A stretch of DNA of 64,000 bases from Leishmania donovani (taxonomy: Eukaryota > Euglenozoa > Kinetoplastea > Trypanosomatida > Trypanosomatidae). Position 1 is the first letter of the stretch; every line of letters begins with the position of its first letter. The stretch covers positions 571,485-635,484 of the forward strand of contig NC_018256.1 of NCBI RefSeq assembly GCF_000227135.1, read 5' to 3'. Position numbers and translations under genes: made by a program. Below, piece after piece: positions 9,431-21,426 of the stretch. The notes below the pieces were generated by a model. The model was given only the letters and a program-made list of their open reading frames with translations. It had not been told where the DNA came from and made no database searches.

Positions 9431-11284
9431 CTTGCACTTCCACATCTCTTTCATTGCTTTTCTTCCCCCCTCTTTCTCTTTATCACTCACGTCGGTGAAG
9501 GAAACGCTGTCGCCAGCTGCACCCACGAGCAAGAGAGGGACATACACTCATCGACACACTGTCCACCACGCGCTCTCTGGTTCTTGGATGCTCGCCGTTT
9601 TCTTCTTGCAAGTAAAGAACAACGAGCCTCTGTGCATAAAGACAAGATTTAGCGCTCCTTACCATCTTCGAGGAGACAAATCTGCAGACCTGTCGTAGGG
9701 AGAAAGGATAAAGGAGAAGCAGCTAGGGAACGTCCCTCTCGCGCCGTCATCACCTCAATCGACAGCCACAAGGGGCAGCAACTATTTTCACCATTCATCG
9801 CCTTCAACTGGACTTCGTTGGTTCTTTGCCCTTTTTTTCTCGTTCCCGGTCGGTGTGTGTCCCACACCTTTTTCGTTTTCGTTTTCCCGGTGTGCTGCTA
9901 TTATTGGGTTCTTGTGGTCTCCTTTGTGCGTCTCTCTCTTTCCTCCTGACCTCTTTGTGCTTGAGTGAGCTTCATTGGGAATGTTTGGTTGTGTTGTCCA
10001 CGAGTCCTACTTCCCTTTCAGCTCCTTTAGGCACTATCTTGCGCTGACGTGTGCACGTGTGCTGCCCCTGTAGCGTGCTCGTTTCACTAACGTTCTCCTT
10101 TGCGCTGCTTTTCTTGTTCTTTTCCTCCTTGATCCGCCTAAGCAGGCACCAACATCTTTTCGAATTTTTTCTGTTCAATTTCTTTATTCTCGCCCTTTAG
10201 CTCTTCTGTTTTTTTTTTTTCCTTTCTACGTTGTTGACGCTCTCGGGCCCGTTCCTGTGTGTACCATTTTCTCTCATCGATTGCTACCTGTGCTTTCTTA
10301 TTATTTGTTTGCTTGCTCTATGCCTCTGTCCGTGTCTCATCCTCTTCCTTCTCCTCCACACCCCTTCCTCTCTCTTTTTGTTAAGGCTGCCTTCTTAGTT
10401 ATTTTGGGTTTTATTATAAGAAGGACGTAGCTCTTTTTTCGTTTTTTTTTTTTGTGTTTGGTTGCTGTCTTTGGTGGTTTACCCGTTTATTTTCTTAGCG
10501 GGTGCGGGCTCTCCTCTCTCACTCTCTCTCACTGTCACTGGGCGTGCCTTGCGCTTCGCTCGTCGTCGTGCCTGCGCGGAGTACTTCCGCCTCCCTTTAG
10601 GTCTCACGCACTCGCGTATACGTCCGCACAGAGAGACCAGCAATCAAGCAGACTGAGTAGTGGAGTGGCGCTCAAGGAGGAGCATACGGACACAAATCCA
10701 CACAACAAAAAAGAACAGTACCACACAGTCGTGGCGGCCAGATATCCACCCATCCGCTGTGACACACTGCATCTCTCTCTCTATATAGAGACGCCCTGGC
10801 ACACACACCTACGCGCAGATTCATTCAGGTATAAGAGTAAAACATCTTTTGCTCTCTGTCTTTGCGCAGGGGAGGGTTTGTGCGACACGGAGTCCCGAAG
10901 CTCAACGAAACACGAGATCAAAAGGGGACAACAGGAGTAGCAAACCGAAATCAGAATACAGAAAGAAGCAAGAAGAAAAGCCAAAAAAGAAACAACCGAA
11001 AGAAGGAACTCGGTTAAGAGCTGAGAAACGCCAAGCGACAAGAAGAAGCTGTGTGTTTTCGTGTGGGAGCACAACCATCGCGAAAGGAAAGTTAACATTA
11101 CGTTGCGCTTTCCAGATTTGTGTGCTCTTCCCTCTCCCGTCCTTTTTTTTTGGCCAGCCTTTTGCTTTTTTGGTTTGAAACTCGACTCGCATGCGCGTTG
11201 CGAGTTTGTGCGATAACGTTCTGTGCTTGGGTGTGTGCATGGGTGTGCGTCTATTTCTTGCTCAGCCGTACTTGTACTTGCTTG

Positions 11285-11302
11285 TATATATATATATATA
11301 TA
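11285..11302. repeat. (TA)9 microsatellite
   Basis: A perfect TA dinucleotide run in the T-rich interval upstream of RRM gene A. Confidence 0.95.
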
Positions 11303-12190
11303 GTTTTGCGCCCCTTTCGTTGTCGTCTTTTTTCCGCTGTGAGCTGCGCTCTCGTTTTATTCCTCGTTTGTTTCTCCTTTCTACGTCTCTTTGTTTCCCT
11401 ACTTCTTGAATTCGCGGTATTTTTTTCTTTTTGGATTACTTGGTGGCCGATCTCTGGTTGCTGTACTTGTGTCGTTCTTGTGTCTCCTTTTCTGTTTTTT
11501 TTTTTTTTTCTGATTCGGCTCGCATCACAAGCGTTGCTGTCTGTTGCTGTTCTACCTCTGTCGCTTGTGATTGCGCCTCTGTTGGGCTCAAAGTGTGTAC
11601 GAGCCCTCTGTCAATCTCACGCTCTTTTTATAGGGCAGTGTGGTGGAGAGCCTTTCCTCCTCCTCCTCGCTCTTCTTTAAGTTTGTGTTTTCGCCACCGT
11701 GTTACCCGGCGTTGGCGTTTTTCCCCTCGTCTTTGCTCCATTTTGTGTATATCTCGTACTCTCCCCCCGTTCTTGATTTCTCCCCCTTTTCCCCACTCGT
11801 TTGCGCTTTTCGCCCCTCCCCCCCGTGCCGCCGCTGCTCGTTTTGCACACAACTTTCTCATTCCGCAGCTCCGCCCCCCTCTCTCTTATATTTTCTGATT
11901 CCGTGTGCGTGTTTTTCGTTTGTTTTTTTTTGTTTGGTGTGTGCCTCCCTTTTTCTTCAGCTGTTTAGTTGTGTTTTGGTTCCATTCCTGCCCCCTTCTT
12001 CCTCCTTTGCCTTAACCCACACGTACCTTCTTGTTGTCATTGCCCCCCTTTTTTCGTTCGTTCTACGTCGGGTGTTTTTTTTGGCACCGATCTACCTCTC
12101 CTTTCTTTAGGTCGTTTTTCCCCGATTTGGTATTGGGCTCGCTCACCTCTGACCCCACTGCATCCACTCTCTCACCACCTCGTTTGTTAC

Positions 12191-12206
12191 ATATATATAT
12201 ATATAT
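12191..12206. repeat. (AT)8 microsatellite
   Basis: A perfect AT dinucleotide run in the same interval. Confidence 0.95.
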
Positions 12207-13100
12207 GTATTGTGTTGTTGTTCTCGAAACAGAGACCCCCCCCCTGCGCGAGACATTTCTGCGCACCGATTTGGAAAGCAAACAAGCATTCACCAAGCAG
12301 GGATTGCTACCACCACCTACCCCACAAGCCGACTTCTTTCTGTACACGCATTTCTCTCGCACGTTCTCCGCTCCTTTTCTCTGCAGCCCCACCGCCTCGT
12401 CACCTAGCCCGTCTATTTGCATTCGCTTGCTGACTGCCTATCCTGTTGCTCCTTTGTTGGATTTTCTGTTTTCAGGGGTGGGGTTGCGTGCCGCTAAACC
12501 GTTGTGCCCCCACGGTGGCGGAAGAGGAGAGGCCACAGCGGCGCCGCAGCGGTCCTCTTTCAACGACAGCTACACGCAAAGAAAGACTGTGCTGGAAGGG
12601 ACAGCAAAGTCACAGGGGGAAACGAAAGCAGAAGAATCGGAAGCAGTTTCTGTTTTCTTGTCAACGGGTTTTCACTCAGCGGTTCCGTTGGTATGAAAAC
12701 TTTTTTTTCACCGTTTTCGAATTTCCTTTGTCGTTCTTTCGACTCCTTCTCATTATCTCCACCTCTTCTCTCCTCCCGTTTGCTGATCCGGCAGAGCCCA
12801 ATATCCTCGACTCTTTCCTGCCCCATATCAGTGGAGCATCGTGAGACGCCGCGAAAAAAAAAGTGTGCTTTCTTTTTGCTTGTCTTTACGAGAGTGCCCG
12901 TGCTGCGTATCTCTTTCTTTGGTTCGCGTTTCAAAGAAGTCTTCGAGGTAGACGAGGGACTCCAGCAACAGGCGAAGAACGGGCGAAACAATACGTAAAG
13001 ACACACAAAAAAAGAAAAAACACAAGTAAGCACAAAAGAAAACCCCGCACATAGTGGTGAAGAGATTGACAGCACGCATACCCTTCCCCCTTCTTCCCCC

Positions 13101-13102
<2 letters not shown>

Positions 13103-13134
<32 letters not shown>
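13103..13134. repeat. (AC)16 microsatellite
   Basis: A perfect AC dinucleotide run between a C/T-rich tract and an A-rich block. Confidence 0.95.
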
Positions 13135-13138
<4 letters not shown>

Positions 13139-13933
13139 ATACGGCACTGAAAGACGTCAAGAAAAAAAAAAGAACTTGCAACAGTATCACTTGGCCTTGG
13201 TTTTCTTTTATATTTTCTCTCCTCTCCTCCTATTCGTGTGCCGCGCCGCATTTTATCTTCTCTGCCTCTTATATATTTTATCGTGTCTGCTCTGCCCTTC
13301 TCTCTCTAGTTTTCATTTTCCTATCTATCTATTCATATTACAGCCACAGTACTTTTTTTCTCCTTGCTTGGCCGCTGTTTCACTTTCTTCGTGAGTATCT
13401 GTCCTGTATTGAGTGCTCACTCTTGCCCATCCCTCTTTTTCTATTTTTTTTTTCAATTTTGGTTTGCGTCCTTTGTTGGAGGATATTCTCCATCGCTTGT
13501 CTCTTGCTTCGCCGCCTCCTTTCGCCACCCATTTCCCCATTTTTGACACGCCCGACTGACAACGCACACCAACCAGACCGGCACGCAAGAAAGACAACGG
13601 ATAGGCGAAACAAAAAAGGTCCTCACGCAGACGTTATCAAGAGCAGCAAAAACAAACAAACCAATAAACAACCACCTCAGGACCACCTCCTCTCCCTTGT
13701 TGATTCTTCTACTGCCGAGTAGCCCTTGGTGTGCTTTATTTTTGCCTTTTTTTTACTGTTTTGCTCTTAAGTCCTTCCACTTCTCTTATCTGTCTACCCT
13801 GCTTGTACTCTTTTTTTTTTTGACTTCGCTCTGGCCTTTTTCGCTTTCCATTCTCTCTCGGTATTCCGCAGCCACGCTGCACCTCCTTTTTCTTGTTATC
13901 GGTGTCCCCTGAGCGTAGGTCTTTTCGTGGTGC

Positions 13934-13935
13934 AG
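13934..13935 (+). promoter_or_regulatory. candidate trans-splice acceptor AG for RRM gene A
   Basis: This is the last AG before the start codon at 14013. A T-rich stretch precedes it. A second and stronger polypyrimidine tract (about 13951-14010) runs up to the ATG with no AG until codon 2, so a different or additional acceptor is possible. Confidence 0.25.
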
Positions 13936-14012
13936 TGCTTGTGTGCGCGCACTTTTTTTCTCCTTTCGTGTGCCCTTTTTATTTTCACCCTCCTCTCTCA
14001 TTCTCTCTCACC

Positions 14013-16775
14013 ATGAAGACACACCACATGCATTCGATTGTGACGGCTTCGCCTATTCCCATCGATGTGGAGCAGCAGCAGCAGCAATCGCATCCGCGTA
14101 GGCGATCCTCCTCCTCGCCGGGCACCCCACCAATGAGCGCAACAAAGCTGCGCCATTCGCCCGGAATGGCGGTACCCACATCGAGCCAGTCACCGATGTC
14201 TGTGCACATACCTGCGGGAGGAGGCGGGGCCCACGCAGGTTTTCCAGGCCTGTCGGTAGGCTACGTGCAATCGGCAGATGTGGTGCAGTCCTCAATGATG
14301 GTGCCTGCCAAGGAGCTGGCTCCGCGCCAGTACACGCAGCAGCAGCTCCGCACGGACGCCATCCGTGGCCGTTCCCCGACTAACTTCGGCGCCGCTGGTG
14401 GTATGGCGGGCTCTCGCCCGATGCCGACTCTCTCGGTGGAGCGTCTTGGCGAGCCGGTGCTGATGCCAGGACCCCCTGGCACGACGGCCTGTGCGGCAAT
14501 GGCCATGAACTTTGTGACCCCCCTCTCCGGCGTGCTTGACCCACCGTCGACGCCACCGTCGTCTGCCACCACGCCAGGCAACACGAACTTCTCGATGAGC
14601 GAATACCCGGGCCTAATATCGACGTCGCCCGTACCAACTCCCGTGACGCCGACGGAGCACAGCAGCACGAACTTGATACTCTACAACATTGGCCCCCACA
14701 TGACAGAGGCTGCCTTGCACACCTTGTTCGACCCGTTTGGCGAGGTGGTGAGTTGTGCTGTGATGCGTGACATTCACACAGGTGCAGGCCTGGGTACCGC
14801 CTTTGTGCGCTATTCAGAACACATGGATGCGTGCCGCGCGCTGGAGGCCTTCAGTGACCGCACGAACCCTGTGTGCGTGCATGAGTCGAAACCGCTGGTG
14901 GTTCAATGGGCGCGAAAGCAGCACGACGGTACCCCCGCCGGTGAAGCCCGCAAGAAGATCATGAAGCTGTTTGTGCGCAACATTCCCCTCGACTGCTCCA
15001 TCGAGGATTTGGAGGAGCTGTTTGGGGCGTACGGCAGTGTGCGCCAGGTGACGCTGCACAAGGACACGTCGCCGGTGCAGGATGAGGCGATGGTGCGGCT
15101 GATTGCGTTTGTGATCTACACCGAGGAGGGCGCGGCGGAGCGGGCGGCGCGGGAGGTGCACAACACGAAGCCGTTCGCGTCGTGCAACGGCATCCCCATC
15201 ATGATTAAGCTGGCGGAGAGTAGCCAGCGGCGACGGTTCTTGAAGAACGCGGAGGCGACTGGGCCGATTGTATCGTTAGCAGGCCCGATCGGGCTCCCGG
15301 CTGTGCGTACGTCGCCCATGACGCCTGGCATGTCCAGCTCACCGTTCGACATTGCTGCGGCCTCGCAACATCATCAGCACCTGCAGCAACAGCAGCACCC
15401 GACTGCCTCTCAGCAGGGCATGTGTGAAACTTATAGCTTTGAAGCATCCCCGTCATCGTACAGCATGCCCGTTTTCGATGGCACCGCTGCGTACGCGCCG
15501 CCAGATCCTCGCGAGGCATCCACGGGCAGCTACCAAGGCACGCCGCAACGGCTGCAGATGAGCGTCTCTGGCGGTGGCAGTCCGGCTTCTGTGACTCCGC
15601 TGGCGTCGAACATCGTGGGAGGCTCACCGGGTCGGCATCATTATCCAATGCCGACTTACGTAGGTGATAGGGAGGGCCGTGTTAGTCCTCACTCCTCGTC
15701 GGTTGCCGCGCCGATGCCGGCGCACTCTTATCGCCAGGCCGCCTCCCTGTCCTTTGACGTCAACGCTGCCGCCGCTCATGGTGGCCTCTTGGCCCCCTCG
15801 AAGCCAAGCGGCCAGAATTTGCCTGATGGGATGGCGGGCGCTGGCGGTGCGGGCGGTTACCCAAGCGGCAGTTTCTTGTATTTCAGTAGTAGCCCGAGCG
15901 ACGCAAAATTCACGACCGCCACAGCTGCGTCTAATGGTGGGTCTCCGCAGGTGCCGGCCAGCGGCCCGTGGTGCGAGACCACCGGCGATGACCCCAATCA
16001 GAGCAGCAGCCTTGTGGCATCGACGCAGCCTACCCGAAAAGGCATGGAGGCGAGCTGTTCTCCGCCAGCCGCTGGCTCAGCCCCACCACCAGGGCCGCTT
16101 CGCCCGGGCTCCACCCCGTCAATGACATTCTCCAGTGCCCATGGCAGCCCGCAGCAGAGCACTGGGCTCCATCGCACCTCTCCAACAAGCATGACTGCAC
16201 CGGGCGCTGTTGCGACAAACCGCCCCGTGCCCGGCGCTTTCGTGCCGATAGGTGTTCCAACGAATGCAGCTCCTCAGTCGGCTACAAGGCTGCCCGTTGC
16301 GAGCAGCGGGAGTACTTCCGACATGAACTCTACCCTACCCAGCAACAACTTTGGCAGTGGCACCACGCCTATCAGCAGTGCGGCGCACAGCACGGAGTCG
16401 CCGACGGTGCGCATGGGTCCGTCCGAGTCGTGGCGCCGTGCTGTGCGGACACACGTGCACAACGCAAAGCGGCAAAATGAACGCCTCAACATGAGCGGCT
16501 CCCCGCCATCCATGCCCTCGATGAGTGCGAGTTGCAGCGTCCTAGCACCGGCGGCTTCACCACCGACGGCAGTACGAAAAGGAAGTATGCTCTCCATCAG
16601 CTGCAACGAAGCCTCCGCCCCTAGCACCACACCGCCCACGTCGCCCATCTCGAACTCGACGCTGTCAGCTGATCAGGCTGGCACGAAGCTCACCAGCACA
16701 GGTACTCCTTCATCGGGGCGGATGCGATACTACAACAATCCGTACTCCTCTGAAAGCACCAAACTTTTCTGCTGA
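14013..16775 (+). CDS. two-RRM RNA-binding protein A
   Basis: This gene encodes 920 aa. The ATG at 14013 is chosen because the upstream part of the frame is translated pyrimidine tract. RRM1 spans about residues 220-300 (RNP2 LILYNI, RNP1 LGTAFVRY). RRM2 spans about 317-403 (RNP2 LFVRNI, RNP1 RLIAFVIY). The flanks are long and low in complexity, rich in Ser, Pro, Gly, Thr and Gln, with a Q5 run near residue 21, as in many trypanosomatid mRNA regulators. Both RNP1 motifs lack the usual aromatic third residue (T and I instead). The gene is a paralogue of B and C downstream. RRM2 shares a 192-bp tract with B that is identical at every base. The C-terminus (YYNNPYSSES) resembles that of B (YRHNPYISCS). 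The likely role is binding mRNA to control stability or translation; the targets are unknown. Confidence 0.9.
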   Translation: MKTHHMHSIVTASPIPIDVEQQQQQSHPRRRSSSSPGTPPMSATKLRHSPGMAVPTSSQSPMSVHIPAGGGGAHAGFPGLSVGYVQSADVVQSSMMVPAKELAPRQYTQQQLRTDAIRGRSPTNFGAAGGMAGSRPMPTLSVERLGEPVLMPGPPGTTACAAMAMNFVTPLSGVLDPPSTPPSSATTPGNTNFSMSEYPGLISTSPVPTPVTPTEHSSTNLILYNIGPHMTEAALHTLFDPFGEVVSCAVMRDIHTGAGLGTAFVRYSEHMDACRALEAFSDRTNPVCVHESKPLVVQWARKQHDGTPAGEARKKIMKLFVRNIPLDCSIEDLEELFGAYGSVRQVTLHKDTSPVQDEAMVRLIAFVIYTEEGAAERAAREVHNTKPFASCNGIPIMIKLAESSQRRRFLKNAEATGPIVSLAGPIGLPAVRTSPMTPGMSSSPFDIAAASQHHQHLQQQQHPTASQQGMCETYSFEASPSSYSMPVFDGTAAYAPPDPREASTGSYQGTPQRLQMSVSGGGSPASVTPLASNIVGGSPGRHHYPMPTYVGDREGRVSPHSSSVAAPMPAHSYRQAASLSFDVNAAAAHGGLLAPSKPSGQNLPDGMAGAGGAGGYPSGSFLYFSSSPSDAKFTTATAASNGGSPQVPASGPWCETTGDDPNQSSSLVASTQPTRKGMEASCSPPAAGSAPPPGPLRPGSTPSMTFSSAHGSPQQSTGLHRTSPTSMTAPGAVATNRPVPGAFVPIGVPTNAAPQSATRLPVASSGSTSDMNSTLPSNNFGSGTTPISSAAHSTESPTVRMGPSESWRRAVRTHVHNAKRQNERLNMSGSPPSMPSMSASCSVLAPAASPPTAVRKGSMLSISCNEASAPSTTPPTSPISNSTLSADQAGTKLTSTGTPSSGRMRYYNNPYSSESTKLFC

Positions 16776-18158
16776 TACCGCCACAATCCACATATAAGCT
16801 CCGTGGAGCCTTCGACAGTGAGAGTGGAGGATCGGAGGGGGCGTTCATTGCCAACACCCGCAGCAGAAGGCGGGCCTCAACATGCAGCTCGCTGCTGAGG
16901 TGCTTTCATTTGACCACTTTTTTGCTCTTATCTGCAACGGACGTAAGCAAGAGCAACGGCGTGACTTTTTAGCAAACACGACACCAGTGGTGGGATGACC
17001 TTCATAGTAGGTTGCTGGGGGCGGGAGGAAGAGTGCGAGGGGAGGTGAGACCGGCGGAGCCGACAGCACCCGTAGGTGAGTGTATGCTTGTATGCAGGCA
17101 GCGCAGACGACTGCGTCAGCCTGCCACAGCGCAAGGGATGACATGGTTTTCCTACACCGGCACTCTTTCGCGCTTTATACTTGCACCCCAACTCGTGCCC
17201 TTCTTTGCCGCAGGTGAAGCGCCGTCATTTTCTTTTCAGAGTACCTTCATGCACTTGATACTTCGTTTTTGGCTCTCATGTGCAGGCCCCTCGCTGCCCA
17301 GTCGTTGCTGTCTTTCCCTCGCCTCTTTCTCTCTGTCTGCCCGTCTCTCGGTAATGTATCTTCCGCTTGACATCTTCTTTTCGTTAATACGGCCTTTAAG
17401 GCGTTTTCGTTTCTCCGGCTCCTTCCTCGTCGTGTGTTTCGTCGCCACCCTCTCCCCCCTTTTTTGCTCTTCCTTTTCTCCTTTTTTCTCTCGTTGTTGT
17501 TTCCATTACCGTCTTTGTCCTCCCTTCCCTTCCACACCGTGAGCTCGGTGGCCGCGGTGGTCGCTGTCTGAAGACATCCGCGGCCCCCCTCCTTCATCTT
17601 TGCTCGCTCTTTTGCGTTTCCCTACCGGGGCAGCTCTCACACGGGGGCATGCAGACATGGAACCCTACTGCGCTCCGCACGCACACACGCGCCTCTTTCA
17701 TGCAGGGTGGTTGCCTGCGCTTCTAAGCGTCCACTCCCTCACGGGCTGCGGGCGCACTCCCCGGACGAAGAAAAACGAGCGGCATGCAGGCGGCGACTCG
17801 CCCGCTTTGCGAAGCTCCGTTGCTCGCTGGGAAGAGATGGCGCGGCGCACATAGACATCCAGCCAGGGGCGCCCGCGATGCGCCACGGTATAGCACCCAT
17901 AGATGCAGCGACAAGACGCTGCGGCCGCGCCTCGTCTGCAGCGATGGCGCTGAGTGCGAAGCAACGGAGCTGGGGCGCGACCCTGGTGCGAGGACACCCG
18001 GATCGGCCAAGGCACAGGCAGACAAGTGTGGCTCTTGCCACGGACTCGGTCATCGGTCTCAGGCGTCAGGCCGACATCCCGCGAAGCCGCGCTGCACGAG
18101 GCGACGGGAGACCATGCTCGCTCAGTCCCGCACCGGCGCCTGCCCGCGCCGCGGATCC
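16776..18158. other. downstream flank of RRM gene A
   Basis: No gene supported. Mixed sequence lies just after the stop codon, a T/C-rich tract at about 17270-17540, and GC-rich mixed sequence from about 17620 up to the repeat. The region is probably 3' UTR. The GC-rich part could be an older repeat or a decayed gene, but nothing in it was recognised. Confidence 0.45.
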
Positions 18159-19145
18159 CTGCAACGGCGGGTGACTGGCAGTGGCGGCATGGGGTGCGGA
18201 TGGTGTGCTGCCTACTGCTGCGCTGGCGCATGCTTCTCCGCGGGCCCTCTTCCTCTCCACACANNNNNNNNNNNNNNNNNNNNNNNNNNNNNNNNNNNNN
18301 NNNNNNNNNNNNNNNNNNNNNNNNNNNNNNNNNNNNNNNNNNNNNNNNNNNNNNNNNNNNNNNNNNNNNNNNNNNNNNNNNNNNNNNNNNNNNNNNNNNN
18401 NNNNNNNNNNNNNNNNNNNNNNNNNNNNNNNNNNNNNNNNNNNNNNNNNNNNNNNNNNNNNNNNNNNNNNNNNNNNNNNNNNNNNNNNNNNNNNNNNNNN
18501 NNNNNNNNNNNNNNNNNNNNNNNNNNNNNNNNNNNNNNNNNNNNNNNNNNNNNNNNNNNNNNNNNNNNNNNNNNNNNNNNNNNNNNNNNNNNNNNNNNNN
18601 NNNNNNNNNNNNNNNNNNNNNNNNNNNNNNNNNNNNNNNNNNNNNNNNNNNNNNNNNNNNNNNNNNNNNNNNNNNNNNNNNNNNNNNNNNNNNNNNNNNN
18701 NNNNNNNNNNNNNNNNNNNNNNNNNNNNNNNNNNNNNNNNNNNNNNNNNNNNNNNNNNNNNNNNNNNNNNNNNNNNNNNNNNGGGCGTGCAAGGTCTCGG
18801 AGGGCCCTGGCCTGCGTGTGGCCGACTTCCTTGCTGCGCTCGCCCGGCATGCCCCCTTGATCGCCACCCCCTTCTACCCGCACGGCAGACGCCACGGCCT
18901 CCGCCCACGAGCGGGACCCTGAAGGCGGCCCTGCTTGGATCAGGGCATGCGGTCCACCCATGCGCGTGTGCCGCCGGGTGGCGCGGCATGCGTGCGGGGG
19001 AGGGCAAGAGAAGCCGATGGGACGCATGGCCCGATTTCGACGGCAGAACTGCTCGTCCTGGTCGACGCGGATGTGGCGGCAGTGCGACAGGGTGGCGTGT
19101 GAGCTGTGGTTGAATGATATATTTGCCGACTTGCCCGTGACAGAG
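18159..19145 (+). repeat. SIDER-like dispersed repeat, copy 2, with internal gap
   Basis: The 5' part (18159-18263) starts with CTGCAACGGCGGGTGACTGG and matches copy 4 from 42961 almost perfectly; the sequence before the first base differs, so this is a real boundary. After the 519-N gap, 18783-19092 is identical by eye to copy 4. It continues through GTGAGCTGTGGTTG (shared with copy 3) to CTTGCCCGTGACAGAG (shared with copy 1). It lies about 1.4 kb downstream of the stop codon of gene A, in the same orientation. At nearly 1 kb it would be longer than a typical 0.5-0.6 kb SIDER, but the gap length is uncertain. Confidence 0.6.
18264..18782. other. assembly gap, 519 N
   Basis: A run of 519 N inside SIDER-like copy 2. 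Open frames reported across it are meaningless. Confidence 0.95.
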
Positions 19146-21408
19146 TGCCAGGATGACGGTAGAGGGACGATTTGCGCGGCAAGGACGTGGTGTGCGTGGG
19201 TGCTTTGTGAACCTGTCTGTGCTTGTGGGGACTCCGATTGTGTGTGCTCGTATCTCTGTGTGGGCTGCGTTTTCGGGTTCTTTCTGCAGCGCTGTTTTCT
19301 GTTTTGTTGTCCGCCCAGGCGCATGCTGACCCCCCCACGAATGGGCTTGTTCTCGTTGCATTCGCCAGTCCATCTTACTCGTTTTTGGTGTTTTTGTCTC
19401 TTTTCGTTCTCGGCTGTTGTAGGCTCGGCGTCGTCTCCCCTTTTCGCGCTTTATTCGCTTTTCAGTGATCTCCCTCGTCTCGCGATCATCTGACGTCTTT
19501 GCTCAGCAGTGGCTTCGCTAAGGCGGTATTTCTTGTGCTGTGCATGCTTGCACTCGGGATGTTTTAGCCTGTGTTTGTCTTTTTTTGCATTAGTCTTTGT
19601 ATGGTGCGCTCATTCACTTACTTTTGTGTTGTGCTCTATGTTTCGACGAGGCCCGAGCGTACCTGTCGAACCCGGATATGCTCTTCTCCTTGTTAGCCTC
19701 CACTGCCTCTTCTGCGTGAAGCTCTTCTTTCCCGGCGCCTGTAGCTTCCCATGGCCTACGCCCCGCACTCTGTGTCTAGTCCCCGTCATGCGTTGCTGTA
19801 TTCGGCTTTGCGTTCTTTCCAATGGATACATGTGCTTTATGCTTCTTTTTTTTTGCTGTTCTATGCATACAGACGTGCTTGTGCTCGACCCTGGTGCTCC
19901 CCCTTCCGTACTCCTGGCCCATTCGCGTGTGCACAGGGTTAGGTGAGCACGCGCGCGTTCTCTGCCTTCCCTCTCTTTTTTGTTCTTCTTTTGCTTGACT
20001 TTGTCGTGTGCATGCGCTTTCGCTCGTTGCCTTTTTCTGTTTCGGGTGTCTGTCTTTTTTTTTTTTGTCTGTGTGCGTTCGTTCGCTGTGTGTCTTTCAC
20101 TTGTGATGACTGTCGATCCTCCTCACGTGTGGGGTTCGTCTCCGGCATCCTCGTCCTCTTTTTTTTTCCTCCTCTTAATCCTTTCCCTTTTTGTTGTCCT
20201 CCTTCCTTCTATGTGCTTTCCGTCTCCCTCACTATCTCATCAGGTCTCTCATAGGCTTTTTGTTTTGTCTGTGCTTTTCTCCATGAAATGTGGGTACGGC
20301 ATCCAAGTGCGCGGATCAGTGTGCTTGTGCTCTTGCGCTTGCGACGACAGCAACAGCAGCCATGCACTTGCAGGCGGCCACTCCCGCGAAAATAAAAACA
20401 AAAAGAGACGCAGTCAAAGAAGAAAAACACACAAAAAAAAAGACATGAGCGCACTGCACTTCGACATGCGCACCAGCCACGGTCCTACATGGACTCATAT
20501 GAGAGACACCTTGTCTTTGTTCTTTTCGTAGCGTTCGCCCAGTCGCTTTACTTCAGCGACTCGTTCTCCGTTTCACTTTTTCCACCCCTGTGCTCCACCC
20601 TCATTGCCTTTACAGTTCTCGTTTCCGTGTTAGGTCTTCCCCATCGAGCCCACGCACGCGCATCTCCGCGTTTGCCGGTGTTCAGCAGCGTTCCTGTCTG
20701 TCTGTGCCGCGCGCATGCGAGGGCCTTTGTGAGGATGTGGCAGGACGACCTCTTCACCAAGGAAAAGGAAAGTAGGGAAGAAGATGTGAGGAAAGACATA
20801 CGACGCACCGAAAGCACCCACCGACCACCAGTCAGGAAAGGACACCCTCTATAGGCGTTACTCGTGTATTTCTCGTTTTTTGTTGCTTGCGTGCAAGAGT
20901 GCGTTGCAGTCGTCCTTCTTCACGTCTTGTACAAACTGCCCCGCTGCTGTGCAAGAATCGGTAGATTCAGGGATTGCTGCCATATTCTTTTCCTTCTCAT
21001 CTGACCGTTCTCTACCTTCCCCCTCTTTTTCCGGCGCGTTTCTCTAGTCTTCTCGCACCCAAGTACCGCGATCTACCCCTCGTGCTTCAGTCCTTGTCGT
21101 GCCCTTGTTCGGTAAAGCTGAAGATGAGCCAGTGCAGTCCCTACCTCTTACGCCCATTTCCTTTCGAGCGTTCGCACATCAGATGAGGTCCTTCTTTTTC
21201 CACTCCACCCACCACACACCACTTACCGCTCACCTTGCTCGCCACACACATGCACGGTATATGTGCATACGGAATGAAGAAATCATTTTTGCTTCACATG
21301 TGCCTGTTTTCTCTCCTTTGTGTTGTGCCCCAGTGCCAGGAAGCGATTCGAGCTTGCTCGAATTTGGTGTGCGCTCTCTCTCTCCCCCTCCCTCTCTCTA
21401 TAATATGT

Positions 21409-21426
21409 ATATATATATATTATATG
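21409..21426. repeat. TA microsatellite
   Basis: An AT/TA run with a single register change, within T/C-rich sequence. Confidence 0.9.

Larger units (their letters stand above)
9431..13933. other. pyrimidine-rich intergenic region upstream of RRM gene A
   Basis: About 4.5 kb without a supported gene. T/C-rich tracts (for example 9820-10580, 11100-12100 and 13200-13500) alternate with purine- or A-rich blocks (about 10660-11060, 12950-13060 and 13560-13690). The long open frames are repetitive Phe/Leu/Ser/Cys strings typical of translated T/C tracts. The interval contains (TA)9 at 11285-11302, (AT)8 at 12191-12206 and (AC)16 at 13103-13134. Confidence 0.6.

Noticed and set aside
17698..19373. 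Long frames on both strands across the N gap
   Set aside because: They exist only because the N run contains no stop codons; the flanks are repeat DNA.
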